Of a stretch of 64,000 nucleotides of DNA, positions 11,380-22,573 are shown piece after piece. Origin of the DNA: Lepidurus packardi (taxonomy: Eukaryota > Arthropoda > Branchiopoda > Notostraca > Triopsidae); assembly GCA_023053545.1 (NCBI GenBank), contig JAKZAN010000113.1:31743-95742 (forward strand), in the 5' to 3' direction. Each line of letters starts with the position of its first letter. Position 1 is the stretch's first letter. The notes beneath the pieces are model-generated. The model did not search any database, had not been told where the DNA came from, and was given only the letters and a program-made list of their open reading frames with translations. The translations under genes and the position numbers were made by a program.

Positions 11380-12552
11380 CTATGTGGTCTTTGTGCAGGA
11401 TCTCGTGTCGTGCGTATCTGCGCACTTTGCACAATTTGCTGTTTTGGTACAAGAAGAGGCCATGTGGTTGTATTCCTGGCAATTAAAGCACTGGATGACT
11501 GCTGGGCGATGGATGTCTTCTACTTGTACGACTTTGTTAAAAGCATAGAGGTTTCCTTTTGTAACAAGCTTTATTTTTTCTTTCAGTGATGAACATTCAA
11601 TGATTATAGAGCCAAAATTTTTAGTGCTTTGTTGGTTGAGCCAGTGAGCGTTGGTGTGAGTGAAGATAATAGAGTTTTTTTTGGTGAGTTCTGTGCCGAT
11701 GTTTTCCAATGTTTGGTTCTTGGGGAGTTGATGAATTACTATTTTTGTGTTTGGTTTCACCGTCTTGACCGGGCCAAAATTAGGTAGAGTGGTTGACTTA
11801 AGTAGCAAGTCCGCTTTCTGTTTGTCTTGGGGGTTTTTGAATGTTATGGCAAGTTTGCCCAAGCGTGTTTTTCTTATAAGGACCGGGCTTGGAGCCACCG
11901 GATCGCTGCCACGAAGGTCTTCTTCTATAAATTGTACAAGTTTCTCTGGGTTTGTTATTTCACTCTTCTTGGATGCGTCTTGCTGTTCGATAATTAAAGT
12001 GACGTCCTCTTCCGGTAGATTGTTTCGTCGTACCTTTTGAGGCTCCGTGGGAGTTGGAGTAGCTGTATTAGTTGATTTGGGCAGAGATTTCCTTTTCACC
12101 ACCTGTGTCCACTCGTTGGTGGTTGGGGTGTGGATTTCGTTGTGGGCGGTAGTTGTTCTAGAATTTAATTCTTTGCGTAGTGCTTGAACTTCTGAGGTTA
12201 ATGCAGAGACTTGTTGGACTAGTAAATTGTTACTCTCTTGAAGAGTTAGAATCATGGCTAGTAAGGAGTCGAAATTGTAATCTTCCGGGTGTGACCTTTT
12301 CCGCGTTAGGTCGTCTGTGGTAGGGGACAGAGCTCTCTTGTGGCCATGGTGCGGAATTGTGTTGTTCTTACGATGTCTACACTTTTGGCAGTTCTTAGCC
12401 TGCGGACAGTCTCGCGCAAAGGAGAGTTTGCAGGTTTGACATTCTATGTAGGTAGCGGTTGGGTCTATGTCAATTCCTTCGATGGGCTGAGGTAGGTCAA
12501 CTTTGGTATTTTTCTTGGGCGAGTTCACTGGTGACCTTGATAGGTTAGGCAT
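11380..12552 (-). pseudogene. element 1 ORF1 (gag-like RNA-binding protein), copy A, truncated by a nonsense codon
   Basis: It starts at ATG 12552 and stops after 390 codons; intact copies have 422. Parts in order: an N-terminal cysteine cluster (C38, C41, C49, C55, C58, H60), a basic stretch, a predicted coiled coil at about 97-130, an RRM-like region at about 183-345, and CCHC knuckles 1 (355-368) and 2 (374-386). Knuckle 3 is lost because an AAG codon became TAG at 11380-11382. ORF1 proteins of this group coat the element RNA. The downstream A-run has nine A (in sense) against seven in copies B-D, so the junction with ORF2 is also altered. Copy A alone has a leucine at position 249. Confidence 0.88.
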
Positions 12553-12775
12553 TTTTGGGTGGGGCCGAAGCCCATCAATGTTTGAATTCTCTTGTTTTAG
12601 TCTTTAGGTAACGAGTTTTAATTTTAAAATAACGGGAACTGAAAACACGGTAACGAATTGATAACTTGATGTAAAACTTAAACGAAGGTTCACTTTAATT
12701 CACTAGAGAAAACCAAAATAGCAGGAGCGCGGGAAATTTGCGACTGTTTGCTTTGTGTGACGTTGAACGTCCTCC
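12553..12775 (-). promoter_or_regulatory. 5' UTR of element 1, copy A (expected internal promoter)
   Basis: A non-coding leader of 223 bp lies before ORF1. Jockey-group elements carry their promoter inside the 5' UTR, so this is where one would be expected; I see no motif that proves it. In sense it starts GGAGGACGTT and includes a short inverted repeat GACGTT-C-AACGTC. Copies A-D share one version and copies E and F another (several substitutions around 36129-36170 and 42979-43020). Confidence 0.45.
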
Positions 12776-13054
12776 ACGGACTGAATTAATTCCTTACGGA
12801 CTGAATTAATTCTTTAGGATTGATTGAATTCCTTTCTTACTGAATTAATTCCTTACGGACAGAATTAATTCCTTACGGAATGAATGAATTTCTTTACGGC
12901 CTGATATAATTCCTTACGGACTGAACTAATTCCTTTCGGAATGAATTAATTCCTTACGGACTGAATTAATTCCTTACGGACTTTATTAATTATTTAGGAT
13001 TCATTGAATTCCTTACTTACTGAATTCATTCCTTTCGTACTTAATTAGTTCCTT

Positions 13055-13178
13055 ACGAATTGATAACTTGATGTAAAACTTAAACGAGGGTTCACTTTAA
13101 TTCACTAGAGAAAACCAAAAAAGCAGGAGCGCGGGAAATTTGCGACTGTTTGCTTTGTGTGACGTTGAACGCCCCCCG
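13055..13178 (-). mobile_element. solo 5'-UTR fragment of element 1
   Basis: About 124 bp match the 5' end of element 1 (compare 12652-12775) with a few differences, including a changed terminus (GAACGCCCCCC instead of GAACGTCCTCC). Satellite lies on both sides. A piece keeping only the 5' end is the reverse of normal 5' truncation, so it is a recombination or deletion remnant. The inner break lies at a short match (ACGAATTG against satellite ACGGACTG). Confidence 0.88.
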
Positions 13179-14681
13179 GACAGAATTAATTCCTTACGGA
13201 ATGAATGAATTTCTTTACGAACTGATATAATTCCTTACGGACTGAATTAATTCTTTAGGATTGATTGAATTATTTTCTTACTGAATTAATTCGTTACGGA
13301 CTGAATTAATTCCTTTCGGACTGAATTAATTCCTTACGGACTGAATTAATTCCTTTCAGGCTGAATTAATTCTTTAGGATTGATTAAATTCCTTTCTTAC
13401 TGAATTAATTCCTTTCTTACTGAATTAATTCCTTACGGACAGAATTAATTCCTTACGGAATGAATTAATTTCTTTACGGCCTGATATAATTCCTTACGGA
13501 CTGAATTAATTCTTTAGGATTGATTGAATTCCTTTCTTACTGAATTAGTTCCTTACGGACTGAATTAATTAATTACGGGCTGAATTAATTCCTTACGGAC
13601 TGAATTAATTCCTTTCAGACTGAATTAATTCCTTACGTACTTAATTAATTCCTTACGGACTGAATTAATTATTTAGGATTGATTGAATTCCTTACTTACT
13701 GAATTAATTCCTTACCGATTTAGTTAATTCCTTTCGGAACGTATTAATTCCTTACGTACTGAATTAATTCCTTACGGACTTTATTAATTATTTAGGATTG
13801 ATTGAATTCCTTACTTACTGAATTCATTCCTTTCGTACTGAATTAGTTCCTTACGGACTGAATTAATTCCTTACGGACTGTATTAATTATTTAGGATTGA
13901 TTGAATTCCTTACTTACTGAATTCATTCCTTTCGTACTGAATTAGTTCCTTACGGACTGAATTAATTATTTAGGATTTTTTGAATTCCTTACTTACTTAA
14001 TTAATTACTTACGTACTTAATTAATTCCTTACGGACTGAATTAATTCCTTACGGACTGAATTAATTCTTTAGGATTGATTGAATTCCTTTCTTACTGAAT
14101 TAATTCCTTACGGACAGAATTAATTCCTTACGGAATGAATTAATTTCTTTACGGCCTGATATAATTCCTTACGGACTGAATTAATTCTTTAGGATTGATT
14201 GAATTCCTTTCTTACTGAATTAGTTCCTTACAGACTGAATTAATTAATTACGTACTTAATTAATTCCTTACGGACTGAATTAATTATTTAGGATTGATTG
14301 AATTCCTTACTTACTGAATTAATTCTTTACCGATTTAGTTAATTCCTTTCGGAACGTATTAATTCCTTACGTACTGAATTAGTTCCTTACGGACTGAATT
14401 AATTCCTTACGGACTTTATTAATTATTTAGGATTGATTGAATTCCTTACTTACTGAATTCATTCCTTTCGTACTGAATTAGTTCCCTACGGACTGAATTA
14501 ATTCCTTACGGACTTTATTAATTATTTAGGATTGATTGAATTCCTTACTTACTGAATTCATTCCTTTCGTACTGAATTAGTTCCTTACGGACTGAATTAA
14601 TTATTTAGGATTTTTTGAATTCCTTTCTTACTGAATTAATTCCTCACGGAATGAATTAATTTCTTTACGGCCCGATATAAT

Positions 14682-14721
14682 ACAAAGAGGCTTTATAAAG
14701 CCTTATATGTTGCAACAAATA
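14682..14721. other. 40-bp non-satellite island with a 16-bp palindrome
   Basis: A 40-bp stretch unrelated to the satellite interrupts a GATATAATTCC unit. It contains the perfect palindrome AGGCTTTATAAAGCCT (14688-14703). ATAAT occurs on both sides (14677-14681 and 14722-14726), consistent with a small target-site duplication. It may be the remnant of a small mobile element, but it is too short to identify. Confidence 0.55.
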
Positions 14722-15438
14722 ATAATTCCTTACGGACTGAATTAATTCTTTAGGATTGATTGAATTCCTTTCTTACTGAATTAGTTCCTTACGGACTGAA
14801 TTAATTAATTACGGACTGAATTAATTCCTTACGGACTGAATTAATTCCTTTCAGACTGAATTAGTTCCTTACGGACTGAATTAATTCCTTACGGACTTTA
14901 TTAATTATTTAGGATTGATTGAATTCCTTACTTACTGAATTCATTCCTTTCGTACTTAATTAGTTCCTTACGGACTGAATTAATTATTTAGGATTGATTG
15001 AATTCCTTACTTACTGAATTTATTCCTTATCGATTTAGTTAATTCCTTTCGGAACGAATTAATTCCTTACGTACGGAATTAGTTCCTTACGGACTTAATT
15101 AATTCCTTACGGACTGAATTAATTCCTTACGTACTTTATTAATTCCTTACGGACGGAATTAATTCCTTACGGACTGAATTAATTCTTTAGGATTGATTGA
15201 ATTCCTTTCTTACTGAATTAATTCCTTACGGACTGAATTAATTCCTTACGGACTGAATTTTTTTTTTTTTTTTAATTTTCAATACCAACGTAGGCTTCTG
15301 CCTATTGTTGGTTATCTTTATTAAATGTCTTTTATTACATCGCTCTTTTAAGCAAATGTTATAAACATAAGAGAAGGGAGGGTAGATTAAATGTCCCAGT
15401 CCCAGGGTAAAGGATGCGTTGTAAATTTTTAACACTGT

Positions 15439-16890
15439 TTAGCCAATTGTACTCCAGAGTTCTTTTAGGACGTTGGCTTGAATGGAGTCCACGCCTGGGG
15501 CTTTAAAGGGTTTTAGACTCTGTACGATTTCTCGAATTTCCTCGGGGGAGAAGGGAGCAGTCAAATCCGAGTCCTTGTGTCTTCCGTTCTTGGGAACGTG
15601 GGATGTAGGGGGATTTAAAACTGATGTAGGTGAGTTTGTTATAGGGGTTCCACCAATTAAATTCTCCGCGATGAAACTCATTTTTGCTTTAGAGTCAGTG
15701 AATGGTTGTCCGTCTGCTTGTTTCAGGCGGTCTAGTTTGGTTAGGGAATCTTTTTGTCTTAGATGTTTATTAAAATTCCACAGAAACTTATTGTCAGGAG
15801 TCGTCATTTTGTCTGCCCAATATCTATCTCGTAGTAACCTAGTCCTTGAGCGGTAGCAGTTCCTGGTGGTTTTCCATTCAGTTTCGTGTTGTGGTTTCCG
15901 TGTAGTTTTGTAAAGTCTGAGTGCTTTGGCTGTTTGTCTGCGTAGCAGGTCGAGTTCTGTCCTCCACCATGGGTTGCTGTATTGTCCTGTAGTACGTTGG
16001 GGAATGTTTTGGTGCATTGTCGTTTGTATTATGGATGTCAGTTTGGATGCGGCTACGTCTAGGTCTCGTGGGTTGTTAAGTCTGTTGAAAAGTTGACGAT
16101 TTAAAAGTATGGCTTGTGCAGTGTCGAGTCTTAGTTTTTGCCAGTTGGTTTGTTGGTAGCACCATGTTTTAGTGTGACAGGGACTGGTGAATGGGAGTTT
16201 AATAGTGATTTCGATGGCCACGTGGTCAGATTCGTTGTAGTATTCGTCGTTTAAAATAGTTAAATGTACGTGACTCAGCAGTTGTCGTGAAGTGAATGTT
16301 AGGTCTATTGTGGAATTTTGACCTCGTTCGTTTTGGAAGGTGGGGATGTTCCGTGTGTTGAGAAGTTGTAAGTCGTGCTTCGTAATAAAATCATAGAGTT
16401 CGTTCCCTGCGTTATCTGGCTTTTTGTCTTCCCACAACCAATGGTGAGCATTGAAGTCTCCTGTAAGGATGATGTTGTTGTATGTACGATATTTGCTCCA
16501 TATTTCATTTAGGAGGGTTTCACAGTTAGTTGTATGTCTTCTGTACAGTGCTATGACGATGATTGGGAAGGATTGGGGTACATTTAGTTTAAAAGTCACG
16601 TAGAGGTTTGAAATGTCGATGATGTTAAAGGGGTTATTTGGCTTGGAGAGTACTGTCACTCCGTTGTACTGTGACGTTGCACACGTGGTTAAAAAACTCA
16701 TGTTAGTGTTGGCAATGTTTTTAGGCGGTTCTATGATCACTATAGTTTCAACCAAACGTTTGCGGGCTTCTTGAGTAATTTCGAAAAGTTGATCGTAGTT
16801 TTTCCGAATGTTGTGGATGAGAATTTTGTGCCCGTGCACTATGGTTTGTTTGTTTTTTTGTTGTCTATTGCGGTTCTTCTTGTTGGACAA
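15439..16890 (-). pseudogene. element 1 ORF2, copy B: endonuclease only
   Basis: The endonuclease domain is complete and the first RT motif (KAPGVDS) is kept, then the shared TAA at 15439-15441 ends the frame. All later RT motifs, including FADD, and the C-terminal zinc motif have been deleted. The listed 5' boundary is a TTG codon and not a real start: in this haplotype the frame opens after a TGA just upstream, and ORF2 overlaps ORF1 by about 50 bases in the -1 frame. Alleles at variable sites (VTFKLN, KHDLQ, ITIKLP, CYQQ) group it with copies C and D. Confidence 0.88.
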
Positions 16891-18107
16891 GTTGGGTCAA
16901 AGGAATAGTGGTCTCCTTTGCAGTTGACGCATTTCTTTGTGGTCTTTGTGCAGGATCTCGTGTCGTGCTTATCTGCGCACTTTGCACAATTTGCTGTTTT
17001 GGTACAAGAAGAGGCCATGTGGTTGTATTCCTGGCAATTAAAGCACTGGATGACTGCTGGGCGATGGATGTCTTCTACTTGTACGACTTTGTTAAAAGCA
17101 TAGAGGTTTCCTTTTGTAACAAGCTCTATTTTTTCTTTCAGTGATGAACATTCAATGATTATAGAGCCAAAATTTTTAGTGCTTTGTTGGTTGAGCCAGT
17201 GAGCGTTGGTGTGAGTGAAGATAATAGAGTTTTTTTTGGTGAGTTCTGTGCCGATGTTTTCCAATGTTTGGTTCTTGGGGAGTTGATGAATTACTATTTT
17301 TGTGTTTGGTTTCACCGTCTTGACCGGGCCAAAATGAGGTAGAGTGGTTGACTTAAGTAGCGAGTCCGCTTTCTGTTTGTCTTGGGGGTTTTTGAATGTT
17401 ATGGCAAGTTTGCCCAAGCGTGTTTTTCTTATAAGGACCGGGCTTGGAGCCACCGGATCGCTGCCACGAAGGTCTTCTTCTATAAATTGTACAAGTTTCT
17501 CTGGGTTTGTTATTTCACTCTTCTTGGATGCGTCTTGCTGTTCGATAATTAAAGTGACGTCCTCTTCCGGTAGATTGTTTCGTCGTACCTTTTGAGGCTC
17601 CGTGGGAGTTGGAGTAGCTGTATTAGTTGATTTGGGCAGAGATTTCCTTTTCACCACCTGTGTCCACTCGTTGGTGGTTGGGGTGTGGATTTCGTTGTGG
17701 GCGGTAGTTGTTCTAGAATTTAATTCTTTGCGTAGTGCTTGAACTTCTGAGGTTAATGCAGAGACTTGTTGGACTAGTAAATTGTTACTCTCTTGAAGAG
17801 TTAGAATCATGGCTAGTAAGGAGTCGAAATTGTAATCTTCCGGGTGTGACCTTTTCCGCGTTAGGTCGTCTGTGGTAGGGGACAGAGCTCTCTTGTGGCC
17901 ATGGTGCGGAATTGTGTTGTTCTTACGATGTCTACACTTTTGGCAGTTCTTAGCCTGCGGACAGTCTCGCGCAAAGGAGAGTTTGCAGGTTTGACATTCT
18001 ATGTAGGTAGCGGTTGGGTCTATGTCAATTCCTTCGATGGGCTGAGGTAGGTCAACTTTGGTATTTTTCTTGGGCGAGTTCACTGGTGACCTTGATAGGT
18101 TAGGCAT
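16839..18107 (-). CDS. element 1 ORF1, copy B, intact (422 aa)
   Basis: This is a complete gag-like ORF1 from ATG to TAG. It has the N-terminal cysteine cluster, coiled coil, RRM-like region and all three zinc knuckles: CX2CX4HX4C (355-368), CX2CX3HX4C (374-386) and CX2CX3HX6C (393-407). The C-terminus overlaps the start of the ORF2 frame across a seven-A run (in sense). This protein could still be made although the ORF2 of the same copy is dead. It is the same at the amino-acid level as in copies C and D. Confidence 0.9.
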   Translation of the reverse strand: MPNLSRSPVNSPKKNTKVDLPQPIEGIDIDPTATYIECQTCKLSFARDCPQAKNCQKCRHRKNNTIPHHGHKRALSPTTDDLTRKRSHPEDYNFDSLLAMILTLQESNNLLVQQVSALTSEVQALRKELNSRTTTAHNEIHTPTTNEWTQVVKRKSLPKSTNTATPTPTEPQKVRRNNLPEEDVTLIIEQQDASKKSEITNPEKLVQFIEEDLRGSDPVAPSPVLIRKTRLGKLAITFKNPQDKQKADSLLKSTTLPHFGPVKTVKPNTKIVIHQLPKNQTLENIGTELTKKNSIIFTHTNAHWLNQQSTKNFGSIIIECSSLKEKIELVTKGNLYAFNKVVQVEDIHRPAVIQCFNCQEYNHMASSCTKTANCAKCADKHDTRSCTKTTKKCVNCKGDHYSFDPTCPTRRTAIDNKKTNKP

Positions 18108-18330
18108 TTTTGGGTGGGGCCGAAGCCCATCAATGTTTGAATTCTCTTGTTTTAGTCTTTAGGTAACGAGTTTTAATTTTAAAATAACGGGAACTGAAAA
18201 CACGGTAACGAATTGATAACTTGATGTAAAACTTAAACGAAGGTTCACTTTAATTCACTAGAGAAAACCAAAATAGCAGGAGCGCGGGAAATTTGCGACT
18301 GTTTGCTTTGTGTGACGTTGAACGTCCTCC

Positions 18331-19241
18331 ACGGACTGAATTAATTCCTTACGGACTGAATTAATTCTTTAGGATTGATTGAATTCCTTTCTTACTGAAT
18401 TAATTCCTTACGGACAGAATTAATTCCTTACGGAATGAATGAATTTCTTTACGGCCTGATATAATTCCTTACGGACTGAACTAATTCCTTTCGGAATGAA
18501 TTAATTCCTTACGGACTGAATTAATTCCTTACGGACTTTATTAATTATTTAGGATTCATTGAATTCCTTACTTACTGAATTCATTCCTTTCGTACTTAAT
18601 TAGTTCCTTACGGACTGAATTAATTATTTAGGATTGATTGAATTCCTTACTTACTGAATTAATTCCTTACCGATTTAGTTAATTCCTTTCGGAACGTATT
18701 ATTTACGTATTATTTACGTTCGGAACGTATTCTTTAGGATTGATTGAATTCCTTTCTTACTGAATTAATTCCTTACGGACTGAATTAATTAATTACGGAC
18801 TGAATTAATTCCTTACGGACTGAATTAATTCCTTTCAGACTGAATTAGTTCCTTACGGACTGAATTAATTCCTTACGGACTTTATTAATTATTTAGGATT
18901 GATTGAATTCCTTACTTACTGAATTCATTCCTTTCGTACTTAATTAGTTCCTTACGGACTGAATTAATTATTTAGGATTGATTGAATTCCTTACTTACTG
19001 AATTTATTCCTTATCGATTTAGTTAATTCCTTTCGGAACGAATTAATTCCTTACGTACGGAATTAGTTCCTTACGGACTTAATTAATTCCTTACGGACTG
19101 AATTAATTCCTTACGTACTTTATTAATTCCTTACGGACGGAATTAATTCCTTACGGACTGAATTAATTCTTTAGGATTGATTGAATTCCTTTCTTACTGA
19201 ATTAATTCCTTACGGACTGAATTAATTCCTTACGGACTGAA
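18331..19241. repeat. satellite spacer between copies B and C (911 bp)
   Basis: 20-bp satellite. It begins like the other right flanks, carries the marker motif at about 18690-18732 and ends like the other left flanks, but it is about 417 bp shorter than the C-D and D-E spacers, so an internal piece has been lost. No gene. Confidence 0.95.
18690..18732. repeat. diagnostic short duplication inside the satellite (first of seven)
   Basis: An 11-bp segment TATTATTTACG is doubled between two copies of CGGAACGTATT. The same odd structure recurs near 24373, 30476, 36660, 37325, 43510 and 44394, downstream of copies B-F and within duplicated spacers. It is too irregular to arise repeatedly, so it marks common descent of these spacers. 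Confidence 0.85.
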
Positions 19242-19394
19242 TTTTTTTTTTTTTTTTAATTTTCAATACCAACGTAGGCTTCTGCCTATTGTTGGTTATC
19301 TTTATTAAATGTCTTTTATTACATCGCTCTTTTAAGCAAATGTTATAAACATAAGAGAAGGGAGGGTAGATTAACCGTTGAGTTTACAATACTC

Positions 19395-22300
19395 CTAAAT
19401 AATGTTTTTAGCTTCCTTGAAAAACTCACAAACATCTGGGAAAATTTTTTGATTGGTTAAAAGTGTTTCTGTGTTAAAATGTAGTTTGTGGCTACTTAAT
19501 TGTCGTAAAAGAGTGGCCCTAAGTCTGTTAAGTCGTCGGCAGTGGTAGAGTAAGTGGGTAATGTCCTGTCGGGTCTGGTCTTGGCAAGAACAACAATCGT
19601 TGTCCGTTTTCTGGACTCTTCGTAAGTAGGATTTGGTAGGGTAGTGGCCTGTGCGTAGTTGGATTATTGTTGATATTACAGGCTTCGGTAGCTTCAACGT
19701 TATAATAGGTTTGTGTAGTGGTTCAGCTCCGAGTTCTTGAAGGCAGTTTTTTGCTAACATCCAGAGATGTGCCCACTGCTCTATGGTATGTGTCGATTTT
19801 TTGGTATGCGTCTTTTTCGTTTAGTGGGGGATTGAGCCAAATTGTCTCCAAGTTGCTTCTTGCCCGTTCGTAACATGTAGTGTATCTCTTCCTTTTTGGA
19901 ACTTCTGAAGTGGTTGGCCATTTATCCCAGTTCTTGCTCGCGAAATTTCTTAGAAGCGATTTTTCTAGTAGAAGACTTAGCGGGGGGAGGCCAGTTTCGA
20001 TTTCCAAGGCTGTCGTGGGGGTGGATTTTAATGCTCCTGTAATTGTTAAGAGTCCTTTCCTGTATATTTGATTCAATGGTTTAAGATTGCTTGGAGAAAT
20101 GTTGCTCCAGGCTGGGAAGCCAAATCGTAGTTTTGATATTACCGTGGATTGGAAAAGAGTTTTTAATTGCATACATGATGCGCTTCTCGAGATGTTGCTT
20201 ATTTTGCGTATTTGTTGTAGGTTAAAATGGCACTCCGAAGTGAGGTAGCTGGTCTGATGTTGCCAATTTAATTTAGTGTCGTAAATTAGGCCCAAATATT
20301 TAACCGTTTCTTTGGGAATGATTTGGATTTGGTCCCAAGTCAAAGGACATCTTCCTGGGGTCCGTTTTCTTGAGAAATGTATGAGTTCTGTTTTTTCTCT
20401 TGAAAACTCTAGATGAAGTTGTTTTCCCTATTTTTCCAAAGCAGTGATATTGTTTGAGATCAGCTTGACATTGTTCGCACTGGAGCGACCTGACACGTGG
20501 ATATGGAGATCATCGGCAAAGGCCTGCGTACGAATTTTCTTCCTTTGGATGACACTTAAGGATTTGTTAACATAGATTAAGAAGAGAGTTGGAGAGAGAG
20601 GGGAGCCTTGTGGTACACCTTTCGTTACCGTGAGAATTGGACTGGACTCCGTTTTGCATTGAATGTATGCCGTACGATTTTTAAGGAAGCTTTTGGTCCA
20701 AAGTATTAATTTTTGTGGGGCTTGGATTTTATAGAGTTCTTTAATTAACTTAGTGTGGCATACATTGTCAAAAGCACCTTTTTTTGTCCAATAACAGGGC
20801 TGTGTGAATTTTTCCTTTGTTGAAAATTGTCAAGATTGCGTTGCTTAGTTGGATCTGAGCGTCGGTAGTGTATCGGTTGGGTCTAAAGCCCCACTGAGCG
20901 TCGGAGAGTATGTTTCCGGTTTCCAGGAATATTTTCAGTCGTTTGGAAATAGCTTTTTCCAGTATTTTCCCCAGAATCGGAAGAAGCGTTATGGGACGAA
21001 AATTTTTTATGGATGAGTAGTCCGTTTTGTTCGGCTTAGGTAGTGGTAGGACCTTTGCTGCTTTCCATGATTGAGGATAATGTCCCAGGGTAAAGGATGC
21101 GTTGTAAATTTGTAACACTGTTTAGCCAATTGTACTCCAGAGTTCTTTTAGGACGTTGGCTTGAATGGAGTCCACGCCTGGGGCTTTAAAGGGTTTTAGA
21201 CTCTGTACGATTTCTCGAATTTCCTCGGGGGAGAAGGGAGCAGTCAAATCCGAGTCCTTGTGTCTTCCGTTCTTGGGAACGTGGGATGTAGGGGGATTTA
21301 AAACTGATGTAGGTGAGTTTGTTATAGGGGTTCCACCAATTAAATTCTCCGCGATGAAACTCATTTTTGCTTTAGAGTCAGTGAATGGTTGTCCGTCTGC
21401 TTGTTTCAGGCGGTCTAGTTTGGTTAGGGAATCTTTTTGTCTTAGATGTTTATTAAAATTCCACAGAAACTTATTGTCAGGAGTCGTCATTTTGTCTGCC
21501 CAATATCTATCTCGTAGTAACCTAGTCCTTGAGCGGTAGCAGTTCCTGGTGGTTTTCCATTCAGTTTCGTGTTGTGGTTTCCGTGTAGTTTTGTAAAGTC
21601 TGAGTGCTTTGGCTGTTTGTCTGCGTAGCAGGTCGAGTTCTGTCCTCCACCATGGGTTGCTGTATTGTCCTGTAGTACGTTGGGGAATGTTTTGGTGCAT
21701 TGTCGTTTGTATTATGGATGTCAGTTTGGATGCGGCTACGTCTAGGTCTCGTGGGTTGTTAAGTCTGTTGAAAAGTTGACGATTTAAAAGTATGGCTTGT
21801 GCAGTGTCGAGTCTTAGTTTTTGCCAGTTGGTTTGTTGGTAGCACCATGTTTTAGTGTGACAGGGACTGGTGAATGGGAGTTTAATAGTGATTTCGATGG
21901 CCACGTGGTCAGATTCGTTGTAGTATTCGTCGTTTAAAATAGTTAAATGTACGTGACTCAGCAGTTGTCGTGAAGTGAATGTTAGGTCTATTGTGGAATT
22001 TTGACCTCGTTCGTTTTGGAAGGTGGGGATGTTCCGTGTGTTGAGAAGTTGTAAGTCGTGCTTCGTAATAAAATCATAGAGTTCGTTCCCTGCGTTATCT
22101 GGCTTTTTGTCTTCCCACAACCAATGGTGAGCATTGAAGTCTCCTGTAAGGATGATGTTGTTGTATGTACGATATTTGCTCCATATTTCATTTAGGAGGG
22201 TTTCACAGTTAGTTGTATGTCTTCTGTACAGTGCTATGACGATGATTGGGAAGGATTGGGGTACATTTAGTTTAAAAGTCACGTAGAGGTTTGAAATGTC

Positions 22301-22573
22301 GATGATGTTAAAGGGGTTATTTGGCTTGGAGAGTACTGTCACTCCGTTGTACTGTGACGTTGCACACGTGGTTAAAAAACTCATGTTAGTGTTGGCAATG
22401 TTTTTAGGCGGTTCTATGATCACTATAGTTTCAACCAAACGTTTGCGGGCTTCTTGAGTAATTTCGAAAAGTTGATCGTAGTTTTTCCGAATGTTGTGGA
22501 TGAGAATTTTGTGCCCGTGCACTATGGTTTGTTTGTTTTTTTGTTGTCTATTGCGGTTCTTCTTGTTGGACAA
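19395..22573 (-). pseudogene. element 1 ORF2, copy C, broken
   Basis: It carries the three shared lesions (TAA at 21122-21124, T7 frameshift at 20779-20785, TAG at 20428-20430) plus one private lesion. A TGTG dinucleotide repeat near 19790 is two bases shorter than in all other copies, which splits the C-terminal block into 206-residue and 121-residue frames. Endonuclease motifs are complete; the RT motifs are visible but distributed over several frames. Haplotype as in B and D. Confidence 0.9.

Larger units (their letters stand above)
7988..12775 (-). mobile_element. element 1, copy A: Jockey-like non-LTR retrotransposon
   Basis: This is a full-length copy on the minus strand. Reading in its sense there is a 5' UTR (12775-12553), ORF1, ORF2, a 3' UTR (8152-8004) and a poly(A) tail seen as 16 T at 7988-8003. 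It carries an APE-type endonuclease and RT but no RNase H domain, plus a three-knuckle gag-like ORF1, which fits the Jockey group; the clade is my inference. Its 3' end differs from all other copies: it has extra bases before the tail including an AATAAA in sense. Its left flank ends ACGGACAGA, whereas copies B-F end ACGGACTGAA. The right flank is the same as in the other copies. Confidence 0.9.
12776..15257. repeat. satellite spacer between copies A and B
   Basis: This is 20-bp satellite, 2.48 kb. The first 280 bp match the right flank of every other element 1 copy. The block is then interrupted by a solo element 1 5'-UTR piece (13055-13178) and, further on, by a 40-bp non-satellite island (14682-14721), both listed separately. 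The last 0.5 kb matches the left flanks of copies C-F. No gene is seen. Confidence 0.95.
15258..18330 (-). mobile_element. element 1, copy B, with 1.7-kb internal deletion
   Basis: The T16 tail (15258-15273), 3' UTR, ORF1 and 5' end are present, but the stretch from just inside the 3' UTR to the start of RT is missing. The junction is at about 15390. The 6-mer TCCCAG is doubled there (15394-15399 and 15400-15405). Length is 3073 bp against 4772 bp in copy C. The outer satellite junctions are identical to those of copies C-F. Confidence 0.9.

Noticed and set aside
11251-11589. Plus-strand ORF of 112 aa opposite the ORF1/ORF2 junction, with many Cys and hydrophobic residues
   Set aside because: It is antisense to the zinc-knuckle codons, which explains the composition; no independent signal.
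15238-15435. Minus-strand ORF of 65 aa at the 3' end of copy B
   Set aside because: It is ORF2 frame read across the deletion join into 3' UTR and tail; an artefact of the deletion.
16839-16890. ORF2 start codons TTG (B-D) and GTG (A, E, F)
   Set aside because: These are start codons only under a bacterial table; in this eukaryotic element they mark where the frame opens and not a proven start.
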